NCBI GenBank assembly: GCA_964058805.1
Contig: CAXKVV010000040.1
Location: 248,001-312,000 of the forward strand
Length of the DNA: 64,000 bases
Origin: Schoenoplectus triqueter
Taxonomy: Eukaryota > Streptophyta > Magnoliopsida > Poales > Cyperaceae
Direction of reading: 5' to 3'
Shown here: piece by piece, positions 12,901 to 25,068 of the stretch
How positions within the stretch are numbered: the first letter of the stretch is position 1
How the letters are laid out: every line of letters begins with the position of its first letter
Notes under the pieces: model-generated
Databases searched by the model: none
What the model was told of the DNA's origin: nothing
What the model saw: the letters and a program-made list of their open reading frames with translations, nothing else
Position numbers and translations under genes: made by a program

Positions 12901-13487
12901 TAATAAATACTTTTAAATGTATGCAGCTATTATATTATCAATCCTGTTCTATATTAGGGATGGGATCCCTGTGCAATTTCTCAAGTTCACGATATTTGTA
13001 AAGCTAATTTTCAATTACCAAGATAAAATAAATAAACTTTCACATGTGTTGTTTGGTAGGCAGATCACATGCATGAGTACCAAACTTTTTGCAATTTTGA
13101 TGAAAGAGTTGTAATCTGATAAAAATTTCCTTTCGTATAATTTTGATGATCGAATGAATTGCATGAAACTTGAAAGAAAGTAAATCTACAAAATTTAAGA
13201 ATATATTTGTAAAAAGTTTTTCAATTTTACATTTTTTTATTAATTTATTTAAAAATGATTGTTAAGATTATCAAAATGAATAATTACTAAGAGATCCGCG
13301 CGCATTAAACAAAGGCCATTGGATGCATACCATAACTAATCTTTCTCAAGTCATCGGATATACATGGTATGTTGACATTCTAAGGTTGAATATTCATATT
13401 TTATATGTTATTTATTGTGTTTTTTCGTGAAGATTGTCAAGTTATGAATAGTCTGTGGATCTTCTCTTATCATTAATAATCTTCTTT

Positions 13488-13531
<44 letters not shown>

Positions 13532-13926
13532 AGGCTATGATACTTTGTAAAGCACAAGAGCGTTGTGTGCTTTGCGTTATATTATTAATTTTAAGTCATA
13601 AATGATTGATTCAAACTGCTCAATCTAATATTCATATCAAAATCTATTATTAAACCAAATTTTATATTTTTTGGAATTCATTTACTATTTTTTTTGATAG
13701 GGGGAAAACCGTCATTTTTGGATGAACCAGAATTCTCAGATCAAGCCAATTTCTCCTCACTAGAGAAAATAACAAAAAATTCTAAAAAATATAAAATTTG
13801 ATTTCCTAATAGATTTTAATATGAAGATTAAATTGAACAGTTCGGATCGATCATTTCTGACTTGAAATTAAGAATAGAGCGCAAAGCACACAATACTCTT
13901 GTGCTTTGCAAAGCACCGTAGTCGGA

Positions 13927-13962
<36 letters not shown>

Positions 13963-15149
13963 TGTTGTATGAAGCAAATTATTGATGTAGATAACATCTC
14001 CCATGTGTATTTCTCGTTTTACCAAGGTATAATTGGCAATTTCCTGCAGAAATTACCTATATACTTTTCTCAGGAAGGATAACGTTAATTTGCATGTGAA
14101 TAAATATTTTGTAAGAACTAATCAATCTGCCGAAACAAAGAAAAAAAAAGAGTACTAAATTTTAGATAAGCACAAGAAGTGTGCACGCTTACATGTAATA
14201 AGAAATGTTGAGATCATCATTTTTATAGGTCGTGCATTAATGATATGAGCTGTGTTATGATGCACCATACTATAATTCTTAATCATATTGATTTACGAAA
14301 CTACCTATATATTGTGCTCTGAGTACTTTTAGAAATCATAGGAATCCCACCCCTACGTTGAATTTTTGTGGAAAAAAAAACAAAAATATCCCTGAAAATT
14401 CTTGATTCAAATAATGAGAAAAAGCATACACTACTTTCTTTTTACAATTGACGTTTTCAGTCTTTCATATGAGAACATTGAGAAGTGCTCAAATAAGTCA
14501 TACTATTTGGTCTTATACTATTTTGTTTTTCTTCCGTGAGAAATTATAGTGACATTCACATTCTCATGTGTTATCAAATTTTAAAAATATAAATTCTAGA
14601 TTTGCAAGGTTGTACAAAAACTTTCTCTGAGTACGAAAAGATAGGAGGCACCAACACTTTTCACAAAATGATTCACATTCTGCTTTCTAAAAGTGATGTT
14701 AAAAAAATAGAAAAAAGATTAGAAACTTTTTGCAACAAAGTAATAAAGTAAAATTAGAAAAATATCTTAAACAAAAATATATATGTGATTTGATACATCA
14801 GCTCAAGGTCTTCTTTTTCTCTTTTTCAGAGCGCAGCTCAAACACGTCGATAATGCATACAGGTAGATTTCATTGAAAATTTACATTTTTTTAGCACAGT
14901 TTGTATGGTAATATGGTGCATGTGCAATAAGAATAAACATAACAAAAAGAAAGTAAAGAAAGGAAAGAAAAGAGAAAAGTGGAATAAGTAGGAAGGCACT
15001 TAACTGGAAACACCAAGGTCATAACCGAAGAGAGAACCACCAAAAGAACCAACAACACAGGCTAAGATGAAATACCCTGTTATTCTTCCCTCGTAGAATT
15101 CAGCTCTTTTGCTTGCTTCACTGCCGCCTCCGCCAAATCCACCCGCCAT
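9963..15149 (-). CDS. STP14: Sugar transport protein, STP14-like hexose/H+ symporter, complete, six coding exons
   Basis: Exons in transcript order: 15149-15005, 12777-12455, 12116-11758, 11481-11211, 10766-10507, 10170-9963. They join in frame into 521 residues. This is a 12-helix Major Facilitator Superfamily monosaccharide/proton symporter of the plasma membrane. Visible signatures: [20 protein letters not shown] in helix 1 and loop, [31 protein letters not shown], the central-loop [50 protein letters not shown], and [24 protein letters not shown] and CKYDNQ resemble Arabidopsis STP14 more than STP1 or STP7; STP14 is known as a galactose carrier, but substrate cannot be read here. All splice sites are GT-AG. 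Intron 1 is 2.2 kb and carries a MITE. The N-terminus is glycine-rich, and the 5' UTR carries a (CT)n run directly upstream of the ATG. No defect found. Confidence 0.93.
13493..13970. mobile_element. Inverted-repeat MITE flanked by TA/CT microsatellites, in STP intron 1
   Basis: The core is about 13532-13927. The left end reads GGCTATGATACTTTGTAAAG. The right end carries GTGCTTTGCAAAGCAC (13901-13916), then CGTAGTCGGAC. The arms are complementary for about 150 bp (for example AGATTGAGCAGTTTG-type against CAGTTCGGATCGATC-type tracts). A (TA)n run borders it on the left and (CT)n(TA)n on the right. A sister copy lies at 58204-58601. There is no coding capacity. Confidence 0.75.
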
Positions 15150-16880
15150 TTCTAGAGAGAGAGAGAGAGAGAGAGAGAGTTGTGACAAGTGAAGAAAGCA
15201 ACAAAGGAAGGCTTTTGGACGAAAAATGGAGAGGGGAGAGTCCGTGAGAGAGAGTTTATCAATCAGATCTCTCCAATTTTGAACCTTACATTAGAATATT
15301 AGAAAGCCTCAGACAAATCTGGGCCGTTTATTGAGGATCAGACAAATCTGTAGTGAGTGTAGAGAGTGTGGAATTGTAGATAATTAAACGGTAATTACGA
15401 AGTATCTAATATTATTTGTTTGGAGATCAGATGATAAGCATTGACTCTTCTAGTAAACAGAGGTGAGTGACATCTATCTGTTTGTTTCTTTGTTTGTTTC
15501 TCTGTTAATTTAATTAGCCAGAGAGAGAGAGATACTGAGAGGGGTTCGCTTCTCAAAATAAAAAATTATAATAATAATTAAAAAGCTCGGAGAAGAGAAA
15601 CTGGAGCATAGAGAGAGAGAGATATATATATACATGTAATTAGCTGTCTCATGTGACCAGGTTTATCTCCTTGTAATTTGTTCCATGCTTCTCCAGTTCA
15701 TGTGTCTCCTCTCTCTCTCCCTCAAGAATTGATCTCCGATAGAACAAATTACTACAAAATAGAAACACTATAGTAATATAAATGAAAATAAAAATACTAC
15801 TTTTCAAATATATATTTTTCATGAAAAATCTCTGACTATTTTCTTCTCAATGGTCCAAAATTGAATAAGCAACGTATCATTCAAAGCTTTGACCTGTATA
15901 GTCCCTAAAATCTGCAGAAAATATTTCATAATCAGTGACCAGTGAAATTGTGGAAATGGTGCAATTGAGGTCTTCCAAATTTATATTAATCTGACTACAA
16001 GAGATTATTGAGATTATCTTAAACTTATGTATGACAATGACAACCCTTTTTTCTATTGAAGTATTAGACTAATTGTTGCCCAATTTTATGGGAAAGTGAC
16101 GTCTTGGTATTATTACTATTGTACCTTTTGTATGGGTCACTCAGTACAACTGAGACGAGATGATGTAATGAGCAAATAAATGATAAAGTTCTCCAAACTT
16201 TCCATGAAGGTATAGACACACTCTTCTCGGTTTAATAATTTGTACAGAAATTTCTGAAACACTTTATGCTTTTAGAGAAACATCTAAATAAATTAATTAA
16301 GAAAATGTATATGAAAAAAATAGATTTTTGTAAATAAAAAATTAAGAAAGGACAAACAGTAATTTCGCTCTAAACTCTAAGCAAGTTTATTAAATTTATG
16401 TATTATTGTACTACTACAACTACAACAATAAAACCTTCAATTTTAAGTAAATTAGAGTAGGTAGAAGTAAAATTCATTCCAAAATCATAAACTTAAATAT
16501 AAATTAGTTATTTTATTACTGGCTCATGCAGCCCCATGATGTATTATTGTACTGCAAATAAAATAAAATAAAAAGATATTTGTATTATTATAGACGTGAA
16601 AGTGGATATGCGAGGGTACCCAAATCGTTAATTGCTCCATTTATAAAAAAAATGCCAAAGCTATCTCCTTCCCATATCTGAAGGGAGATGCTCAATTTGT
16701 TAACAAGGGTCAAGGGAATCCCCCAACTACTCTTTGCTGTTGTGACTATTCAATTCCAACTTGACACAGTTGTATATGAACTTATAAAATACCATTAGAA
16801 TTTTCTTATCTTTCGTTTCATTTTATACGAACAAATATACAACAAGAAAATACGTTCATCCTTTTTTATAAACAGATAAA
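15150..16880. promoter_or_regulatory. STP 5' UTR, promoter and upstream spacer
   Basis: A (GA)n run at 15155-15179 (CT on the sense strand) sits a few bases upstream of the ATG. More GA/CT tracts occur at 15520-15535, 15610-15622 and 15710-15720. No unique TATA box could be chosen. Beyond about 15.8 kb the DNA is plain AT-rich spacer. Confidence 0.4.
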
Positions 16881-16887
16881 AAATAAG

Positions 16888-16891
16888 TTGC

Positions 16892-16929
<38 letters not shown>

Positions 16930-17175
16930 CTGTAGTGCTTTGCAAAGCAAATGAAGGTCATATATTTTGCACTTGATCATCAAATTTAAGTTAGACTGAT
17001 CTAAATCGTTCAATTTAATCTCCATATCAATATATGTTGGCAAGCTAAAAAAATATAATATAGTTTATTAATAAATTTTTATATAGAGATTGAATTGAAC
17101 GGTTCAGTTCAATTATTTTTGACTAAAAATTAATAATAATGTGCAAAATTAATAATAATAATAATAATAAATGTG
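16888..17175. mobile_element. Related inverted-repeat element flanked by (AAT)n microsatellites
   Basis: The left border is an (ATA)n run (16891-16920). It is followed by GTAGTGCTTTGCAAAGCA, the same terminal palindrome as the other MITEs. The right arm mirrors the left (CAATTTAATCTCCATATC against AGAGATTGAATTGAAC), reaches TGTGCAAAATTAA and ends in a second (AAT)n run (17150-17170). It is shorter and more decayed than the other copies. Confidence 0.6.
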
Positions 17176-17614
17176 CTGTGGACGAGACGAGAGATCAGAG
17201 ATGCCAAGGTGTGAACTAGAAACAAGTGAATTTGAATTTTAGCGCACAAGTCAATGGGAATATTGCTTTACACTGTTTTGTTCTTATCTGCATTTCCTTC
17301 ATTTATTTATAAGAAATACCATTCCCATCGTCATATTTCATATGATAGAGTCAATTATGTCATTTAATCTTTAAAAATGGTTACAAGTACTATAATAGAA
17401 GTCCAATCAATAAAGAAAGGGTCGTTTGGTTCATGTGCTGTAATTGATTACCATTTACCAGATATGTAAAGATTCTTGGCAGTTCCATTTACTGAAATGA
17501 AATTACAGGAAATAGTGCATTAGCATATTTGGCTATATACCTATAAATTGAGGATTCCTGTACATAATATACACACTATTTCTGTATAGACACAAATCTG
17601 GGTGCATAATAGAT
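17176..17614. other. AT-rich spacer
   Basis: No gene or defined repeat seen. Confidence 0.4.
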
Positions 17615-17650
17615 ATCCCTAGGTCGCTGGTTCGAATCCAGCAGGTGGGA
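17615..17650 (+). pseudogene. 3' half of a tRNA-Tyr-like gene
   Basis: ATCCCTAGGTC is followed by a perfect T-arm (GCTGG-TTCGAAT-CCAGC) and a seven-base acceptor-like tail plus discriminator A. This closely resembles the 3' half of plant nuclear tRNA-Tyr(GUA), whose genes carry an intron after the anticodon. No matching 5' acceptor strand (CCCACCT-like), D-arm or anticodon arm occurs in the preceding 120 bases, so this is a truncated relic or a chance internal-promoter B box. Confidence 0.5.
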
Positions 17651-18553
17651 TTCCTCTTCTTCGTTCTTGCGTTCTCAACTTCTTATATTGCATGCAGGTG
17701 CTTCACAGCTTTGCCCAACTTAAAAACACCATATTTCTCCTTTTGGGATTTGCTCCATTTGTTTTAAATCTTCATTATCTTCTCTTGGGAAGACCTCATG
17801 CAAAATAAAGATGTGAATGCTGACTTTTGGGCTGGATCTAAAAATCGGCTCGCAGTTGAAAGTCTAGAAAAATGAAATAAAATTGTGTTCAATTTGGGAC
17901 AGTTTATCAATCAATGTTCAATTGGATAATTCAAAATTTGACAATTTAGCATTCTCTATTGGTTCAGTGCTGCACGTAACGGTGACAACGACACATCAAA
18001 ACCGTAGAGAATGGAAACCGTAGAGAAGAACAGAAAAGGCAAATGTGTACGATTGAAGGAGGCAACCATAGAACAAACTACCAGCACCAACACACAGAAA
18101 AGATTGAGCATATATCATTGCACTGAACATAATTTATATATTAATCTCCACTAGTCAAACATAGTACAAAACAAGTTCTCTACTAGAAAGTACAATTTAC
18201 GCCAACAGTTTAGAGAGGTGGAGGAGAGGTGCTTACAAATGCCCTAAGTAGTACCATCAAGCTAGAAAGTGAGTCGACCAACATTTTTTCAACCATACAA
18301 GGGGTCTAAGATACAGGTTTATCGATGTAAACGACATAACAATAAAATTCAAGATTATAATGATGATGATAATAGTAACAATGATAATAATAATAATTTA
18401 CATGAAGATTGGATGAACTTATGAGAGACCCAAATGAAACGGAGCAAACTCGGGCTACCACTTAACGGCTTCTGCCCATTTTAACTTCAAAAGATGAGCC
18501 AGATCGTAGCTTATGAACTTAACAATGTACGAGATGTATATTCTTCTAAAAGT
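17651..18553 (-). other. 3' UTR and flank of the shaggy-like kinase gene
   Basis: AT-rich sequence downstream of the stop codon, with a GATAAT/TAATAA simple-repeat stretch at 18355-18400. No other gene seen. Confidence 0.4.
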
Positions 18554-21500
18554 TTATTTCAAGGCAGCATCGATTTGCATGAAATTTAGACTGGATTGCC
18601 GCCTCACATGCTCTGGTATCAGCCTGTTCACCAGCTCTGGCGAAGCACCCACTATCTGCATCAAAATCAATCAAATTATTACTCTTTTAGTTGCTAACTT
18701 TAAGATTTCATTTCCTTCACAATTCAACTACAGATCTTACCTCCTGTTTGAAATTAAACAGGGGAGGAAGAGGGCGGCCATTAGGTAACCTTGCCTTGGG
18801 CTCTCTCAGCTCATCAAAAAAGGGGTGTGCACATGCTTCCAACTGAAATGATTAAAAAAAATAGAATTTAATAGATCACTCAACTAATTATCCTTTATCC
18901 AATGACAACTTAGAAATTTAGTACAACAAACCTTATACTTCCTATCTTTAAGTTTAAAGAGCTATCAACCTATTTCACAGATTTTGCACGATACAAAATA
19001 GTGTTGCTTTGTTTACACATGGGAGAAAATATAGAGATAGTATAGAACAAGAAACATACGGCAGAATAGCGGAAGTTTGGTGAGTATTGGAGAAGGCGAG
19101 AGGTGAGGTCTATGGCTTCAGGCGGCATTCTTTTGTGAAATATCTACCATTATCCATCAAAGAAGTAAACATTATTTTAGTGATAATAATTTGACATAGT
19201 CGATAATAAAATTAAAAGTAATTGAGAACAAACCTTGTGCCAAGGATGAGCCTTAATCTGGGGAAACTTGAACTCTGTATAATTTGGGTTCATGCATTTT
19301 ATTTCTTCACGCGTTGGTGTACCTAACACCTAGAGAGAGACATTTTCTTTTTCAAATTCATACAGAATTTCAACATTTTCATAGAAGAAATCAAGAAAAT
19401 TCTTTACTAAAACATCAAATGTACATATGTAATTAAATGTGAGAACTTGAAAAATGGTAAAAAAGAAAAATAATATACCCTAATTATCTGCACAAGCTGG
19501 TCCACTGAACTGTCTCCAGGAAATAATGGCTGCGATAAAAAAAAAAACTTTCCTATAAAATATCACCAGAAACTTTCCATGAAAGAAGAAAAATAGATGT
19601 AGAATGTAAATTACATTGCCAAGAAGTAACTCAGCGAGTACACAGCCAGCTGACCACACATCAATAGCAGTATTGTACTCTTCAGCACCAAAAATTAATT
19701 CGGGTGCACGGTAATAACGAGAACATATGTATGATATGTTCGGTTCTCCTTTTACCTAATTAATTACATTAAATACAGAAAACATAACAAATTAATTACA
19801 AACTTAAGAACCAGGTTGACTTTAAGTAATATCTCCTTCTGAAATTAAAATGGGACCTCCCAAATTTACCCTTTCTGACCTTAAATTAACAAATGAATTA
19901 TAATATAATTTTTATATATAAATAATGATTTCATGATACTAATAGTAGATACTTTTTACTTACCAGAACCTTTGCACTTCCAAAATCACAAATCTTGACT
20001 TGGTGAGTGAGAGGATCCACCTGTGAATACACAAACATGTTGGGTAAATTAGTACAGAACCCTCAAGGTCTCAACCAACCCATCTGAAAACAAACTGCCA
20101 CCACCAACTCTCTAATTCATTAAACATAAAAGATGGATTGCAACACGAAATCAATGTCATAATTTTGCATACCAATATATTTTGAGGCTTCACGTCTCTG
20201 TGACAGACTCCCACAACATTGTGCATAAAAGCTAAGCCTCTAAATATCTGTATTAGACATGAAATTTAATCAACAATCATAATCATATCCGTATATAGAA
20301 TCTGAAACATGAAAAAACTCTTGAGAACAAACCTGATAAGCATAAAGTTTGACATAAATAAGAGGTATCCTCTGGTTGCTGCTGGTGTAATGCTTGAGAA
20401 CTCCAGAAAGGGACTCTGGCACAAAGTCCATTACCAAATTGAGATAAATCTCTTCCCTGGTAGTAGTAGAGTAGAAGCAGTGCTTAAGAGAAATAACATT
20501 GGTGTGATCCATCAGGCGCATTAATTGGAGTTCCCGGTTTTTGTATCTCCTATCTTGTAAAACCTTTTTTATTGCAACTGTTTCACCAGTTTCCAAACAT
20601 TTTGCCTGAAATAAAAAAAAAAAGTTAATCACAAGTTTGCTCTGCTTTTATTGAAGAGAGAAGAAATAATAAAATCAAAACCTGAAAAACAACTCCAAAA
20701 GAGCCACTCCCGACAACACGCTCTGCCATGTAGCTGATTGTCTACAAATAGCAGATAAAAGGGATAAAAAAATATTAACTAATTGAGAGGAAAACAGAAA
20801 CTAGAAATGATCTGAGTTCCTCTTTCAATTTTTAGAAATATTAGACCTGCTTTGGTTCACCATTCTTGCCTCCAAATGTAGTGGAAATAATATGTCCACT
20901 TAGATTATCCTTTCCCATTACCACAGATGCTTGCTGCTGGAAAATTTTTAAAAGAGAAAATACATAATTAGTCACGGATGGTAGAGCTTTAATTCATATG
21001 AAAGAAATTGACAAACTTTGCATAACAAAGTATTTCCATAGTTATTTTACAATTCAGTTCAGTCAATAACAGGCTGAATTTGGCCTAACAGGATGAAAAA
21101 TGCAACAAATTGAGAAAAAGAGATCAAGACACCCAGTAATGAAACAAGCACACTTAATTATTTCTTCATCTGTTTGATTTAATAGGGCACGCGTATTCGA
21201 TTTTACGAAATTAACCTAAAGTAGAAAGTTATAACATGTATCAAACAAACTATAGTTAAATAATGTCAAATTAAATTCAAAACAATTAATTTTTTTAAGT
21301 TCAAAGAAAAGCTTTATTAATTAAGCAATCAAACCAGGCCGCAAGACAGGAAAGCCGCAATAGCTGAGCAGATAAAAAAATGTTAAATGTTTCCAAATTA
21401 ACTCATACTCTTATAAAATCAGCCTAAAGTAAAGCAAATAGGGGCTAAAAGATCGCTTTGCCCCAAAATAATCATCAATCAAAACAAGAACCAGCTCAAT

Positions 21501-21764
21501 TCTTCAAATCTCCCGTTAAAAGAGAAAAAGAAAGGGAGACAGGGAGGGGGGGGGGGCACCGAGGTTGCGAAACCAGTGGTCTCTGAAACGTGGGGCTCGG
21601 CTTCCATGGCCTTGCTAGGCTTCTCAGAAAGAGATCTGAAAAACCTGGAGCCCCAAATTTCACCTCATAAAAAGCACCAGAATTTCAGATCTACAAACCC
21701 TAATTTCTACAGCTCCCAAAATAGATTGATAAAGAGTGAGGGGGCTTACAGTGTCGTCAGCCAT
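18554..21764 (-). CDS. Shaggy-related (GSK3-like) protein kinase, BIN2-type subgroup, complete, 12 coding exons
   Basis: Exons: 21764-21750, 20936-20847, 20741-20682, 20605-20333, 20247-20173, 20020-19964, 19755-19615, 19529-19479, 19329-19234, 19143-19060, 18842-18741, 18655-18554. They give 381 residues; BIN2 has 380. This Ser/Thr kinase family acts in brassinosteroid and stress signalling, phosphorylating BZR-type factors. Seen: glycine loop GSGSFGVVF (46-54), VAIKK with Lys68/69, HRDVKPQN with Asp164, DFG 183-185, activation-loop Tyr199 in [12 protein letters not shown] at 260-263, and FNFKQE near the end. The start MADDT matches the MADDK start of the BIN2/zeta/iota subgroup. Exon order and phases follow the family. 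Divergent positions: DHTNV for the usual DHPNV, and SLSGVLKHY for SLYRVLKHY. The C-terminus, ending DAALK, is not one I recognise, so the paralogue is left open. Confidence 0.93.
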
Positions 21765-21850
21765 GTCGGCGCCAAGGTGGAGAGAGAGAAAGATGGAGAG
21801 GGGAGAGGGGAGAGGAGAGAGGAGAGAGGAGAGAGAGAGTTGGTGGAATG
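21765..21850 (-). promoter_or_regulatory. CT-rich 5' UTR of the shaggy-like kinase gene
   Basis: On the sense strand this is a nearly pure C/T tract (GA-rich on plus, about 21780-21838) just upstream of the ATG, a common plant leader or Y-patch arrangement. No TATA box could be fixed in the following 200 bases. Confidence 0.4.
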
Positions 21851-22979
21851 GATGCTATGGCTATATCATGTGTCGTGTAATAACTGGCGTAGTGATTGGG
21901 TTTGGACTGGAATAGGATCATAGTTATTCCATTTGTTTATTATTAGCATGTCTTACTCATCCTCTGTTATTCTTCTCTATTTTCCTTTTATCTCTGTTAT
22001 TTGTTATTTCCATTTCAGTTTGTTTCACACTTGACTAACTTATTCCCGTTTCTTCTTGGTTTTTGCTTCTTCCACCCAATCCAAGTCACCGTTGCTTTCC
22101 CTACCACCTCCAATCAACGGTTTCTTAGTTCCCTTCGGTCAACAAACTTTTTTTTTTGCATTGAATTATTTTATTAATTTATAGTTCATTGTTTTTCCTC
22201 GGTCCAGGGTTTGGTACCAACGGCTCCGTTTGTTACGGTATTTGTTTGACCGTGTATTTTTCGTTTTATTTATTTATTTTTTCCTTTTTACCGTTTTGAT
22301 TTACGATTTTTTAACAAAAAGAATTTTGTTATTTTTTCAAAATTATCTTAGTTTGGCATCAGTATTTAAAATATAGTTTGTCCCTCCGTGTATTTGGTTA
22401 AACCTTACTGGGGCGCATCAGTTTGTATGCTATTTTATTTGGCATATTCTTATTCATAATTATTTGAAAAAAAAATCATCTATGTACCATGGAAAAAGGA
22501 AAAAAAATTTTATCTATATACCGTGGAAAAAAGGTAATCGTCGTGCATTCTATGTGATTATAGAATTACGAAGTTTGATAATGATTGGACAAAATTGCTC
22601 ATTATAATAGAAAATAATACTAAAGGACGCGACTAACAATACCCAGCAATAATTCCCCAAAAAAATATCCCGCAAATGACTTTTCATTTTCAAAAAGTTT
22701 CCTCAACTGCGCTTAACGAACTTACCTTTTAAGCGCGCACACGATTATTAATCCGCCGCGTACAAACCATTAGCGCAAAAGTGCACGTGATAATATAAAA
22801 TTTTCGGACCACCAATCTCGTATTTTATGTAATTATATTGTACATATATTTATATATATAAGTAATATTTAAAAAATATATAGGTATTTAGATTTCTATT
22901 TTTATATAATTACTTATGTTAGTTATTGAGATATATGTCATGCATGCATAATAATATATTATATGTAATTAGATATAAT
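21851..22979. other. Upstream spacer of the kinase gene
   Basis: AT-rich. At 22700-22790 there is a GCGC-rich patch (AAGCGCGCAC, CCGCCGCG) with a distant counterpart near 23880-23920 (GAGCGCTGATAGCGCGGG), which could be the two ends of an unrecognised element bracketing the tandem array. No coding frame. Confidence 0.3.
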
Positions 22980-23550
22980 ATGTAGGTGTTTAGATTTCGT
23001 ACTTAGATTTTAGATATGTGTTCTGGGTATTTAGATATGTGTTCTGGATATTTAGATATATGTTCTGGATGTTTAGATATTTATTCTGGGTATTTAGATA
23101 TATATTCTAAGTATTTAGATTTCTTTCTTATGTATTTAGATATGTGTTCTGAGTATTTAGATATGTGTCCTAGGTAGTTACATATATTATCTAGTTATTT
23201 AGATTTCTTACTTATTTATTTAGATATGTGTTTTGGGTATTTAGATATAATATCTAGGTATTTAGATATTTGTTCTTACGTATTTAGGTATTTAGATTTC
23301 TTATTTAGGTATTTATAGATGTGTTATGGGTATTTAGATATTTGTTTTGGGTATTTAGATATGTGTTATGAGTATTTAAGTATAATATTTAGGTATTTAT
23401 ATTTCTTATTTAGGTATTTATAGATGTGTTATAGGTATTTAGATATTTATTTTGGGTATTTAGATATGTGTTTCTGAGTATTTAAGTATAATATCTAGGT
23501 ATTTATATTTCTTATTTAGGTATTTAGATATGTGTTCTGGGTATTTAAAT
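22980..23550 (+). repeat. AT-rich tandem array, about 18-22 bp unit
   Basis: Some two dozen degenerate copies of a unit close to TATTTAGATATGTGTTCTGG follow one another. The spacer part varies (GTGTTCTGGG, TTGTTTTGGG, ATAATATCTAGG, TTCTTATTTAGG). Some longer-period repeats of three or four units recur (about 23280-23345, 23390-23460, 23490-23545), showing secondary amplification. It is a minisatellite. Confidence 0.85.
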
Positions 23551-25060
23551 ATTATTTATATGTGATTATCTGGAGTATGCGATTTCTTTCAATTATTTAC
23601 TGAATAACACGAAAAAAAATAAACTTCACAAAATAATATTTTCTCATAAAGCAGCAAGTATACTTTAAATATATCTTTATATAATTTTATCAGCATAATA
23701 ATATATTCAATATCACAACATTCTAATTTATGTTCAACATCAAAGTCATAATACATGAAACACATTTCAACATCATAAGTTATAAAGAAGAGATAATTCA
23801 AAAAAAAAAGCGCTACATGTCAGATATAATTGAGGAAAATATTGAAAAAACTATATATATGTGATGTTAACCTCAATTAGCACGTGCTTAATTAAAAGAA
23901 ATGAGCGCTGATAGCGCGGGTATTATTTGAGGATGAAGGGTTTGGGGAGAAAAAGATTTTCTCAATACTAAAATACGCCAGTGTATAAATGTTTTAGTTT
24001 CGACCGAAATAGAAATGATTCAAAATGTATATTTTTTGTTCTTGAAATGTCCATTTAAGTTCTTTAGTACATTATATATATCAAAATTTTGAATACCAAA
24101 TGTCACTATTTTTTAGGTTAAGTATTTTAAATATATATATATATATATGCCAAACATAAAAAGAAAATAGCATTATAAGGGTCATTGTTTACCCCTGAAA
24201 ATTCGAGGAATTAAAAAAAGCAACTTGGGACAAAATATTCAAAAGTTCAAGGAGAAATTTTAAAAGCCGAAGAGGCTTAATTCAAGTCCAGAATCACCAA
24301 GGAAAAGAAGAAATCATAGAAATGCTCAAAAATTAAAATTCATAAGAAAAGAATTAAACGCCGAAACCCTAGAAATTCAAATCAAAAACCTCTTTGAAAT
24401 CTAAAATCTCAAAAAAACTCAAATTTTATGAAAAACATAAAATTCTCCATAAAATTCTGAGAATTTTCATATATTACTTGATATTTTTGGAGTTACAAAA
24501 GTGAAAGAAATTTCAAATTATCAATTAATATAATGAAAAATTAATTGATTAAGCATTAAAAATTAATTGATGCTTGATTAAGGGGCAACACGATAAATAA
24601 AAATCATCATAAATTTTTTTATATTTCAAGAAATTTTTGAGTAAATTTTGGTGTAATTTGGATAAAGGAATTTTGAGTAATAATTTAAAAGCGAAAGAGA
24701 AATAAGAAAAATCAGCAAATAGATGGCTCCAACTAAAAAACAAAATGGAGAGGGGCCAAATTCGAAAATTCCCATGTTGCTACAGTATCTAGCTACAGTA
24801 CCAAGTTTGCTCCACTATTTCAAAACCAAAAATGGTGATGGTGCTCATGTGTGATAAAAACCCACATATTATATATTGTTGGAAAGAGTAAGGAGAGAAG
24901 AACACAAAGACATAAAGAACGTGACCACTTGACCATCATTTAATTATACTATTTGCTTCCCCCTTTCAAGATCCAGAGGTGCCTCGAGGTTAATAGCCTA
25001 GGGTAATTAACGGTGGGGTCTTGCGTCCATCGGAATCTACAAGTACTCACAATCACTAAA
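23551..25060. other. AT-rich spacer
   Basis: There is an (AT)n stretch at 24134-24148. Otherwise no gene or clear repeat was seen up to the Gypsy remnant. Confidence 0.4.
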
Positions 25061-25068
25061 AAAAACCT

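Noticed and set aside
20270..20632. Reading the kinase as starting at MINFFFLFQ
   Set aside because: Those first residues are intron 3 read through; the acceptor at 20606 and upstream exons with the glycine loop show the true structure.
22980..23550. Regularly spaced repeats that might suggest a CRISPR array
   Set aside because: Units are contiguous and degenerate with no unique spacers, and this is a plant genome; it is a minisatellite.
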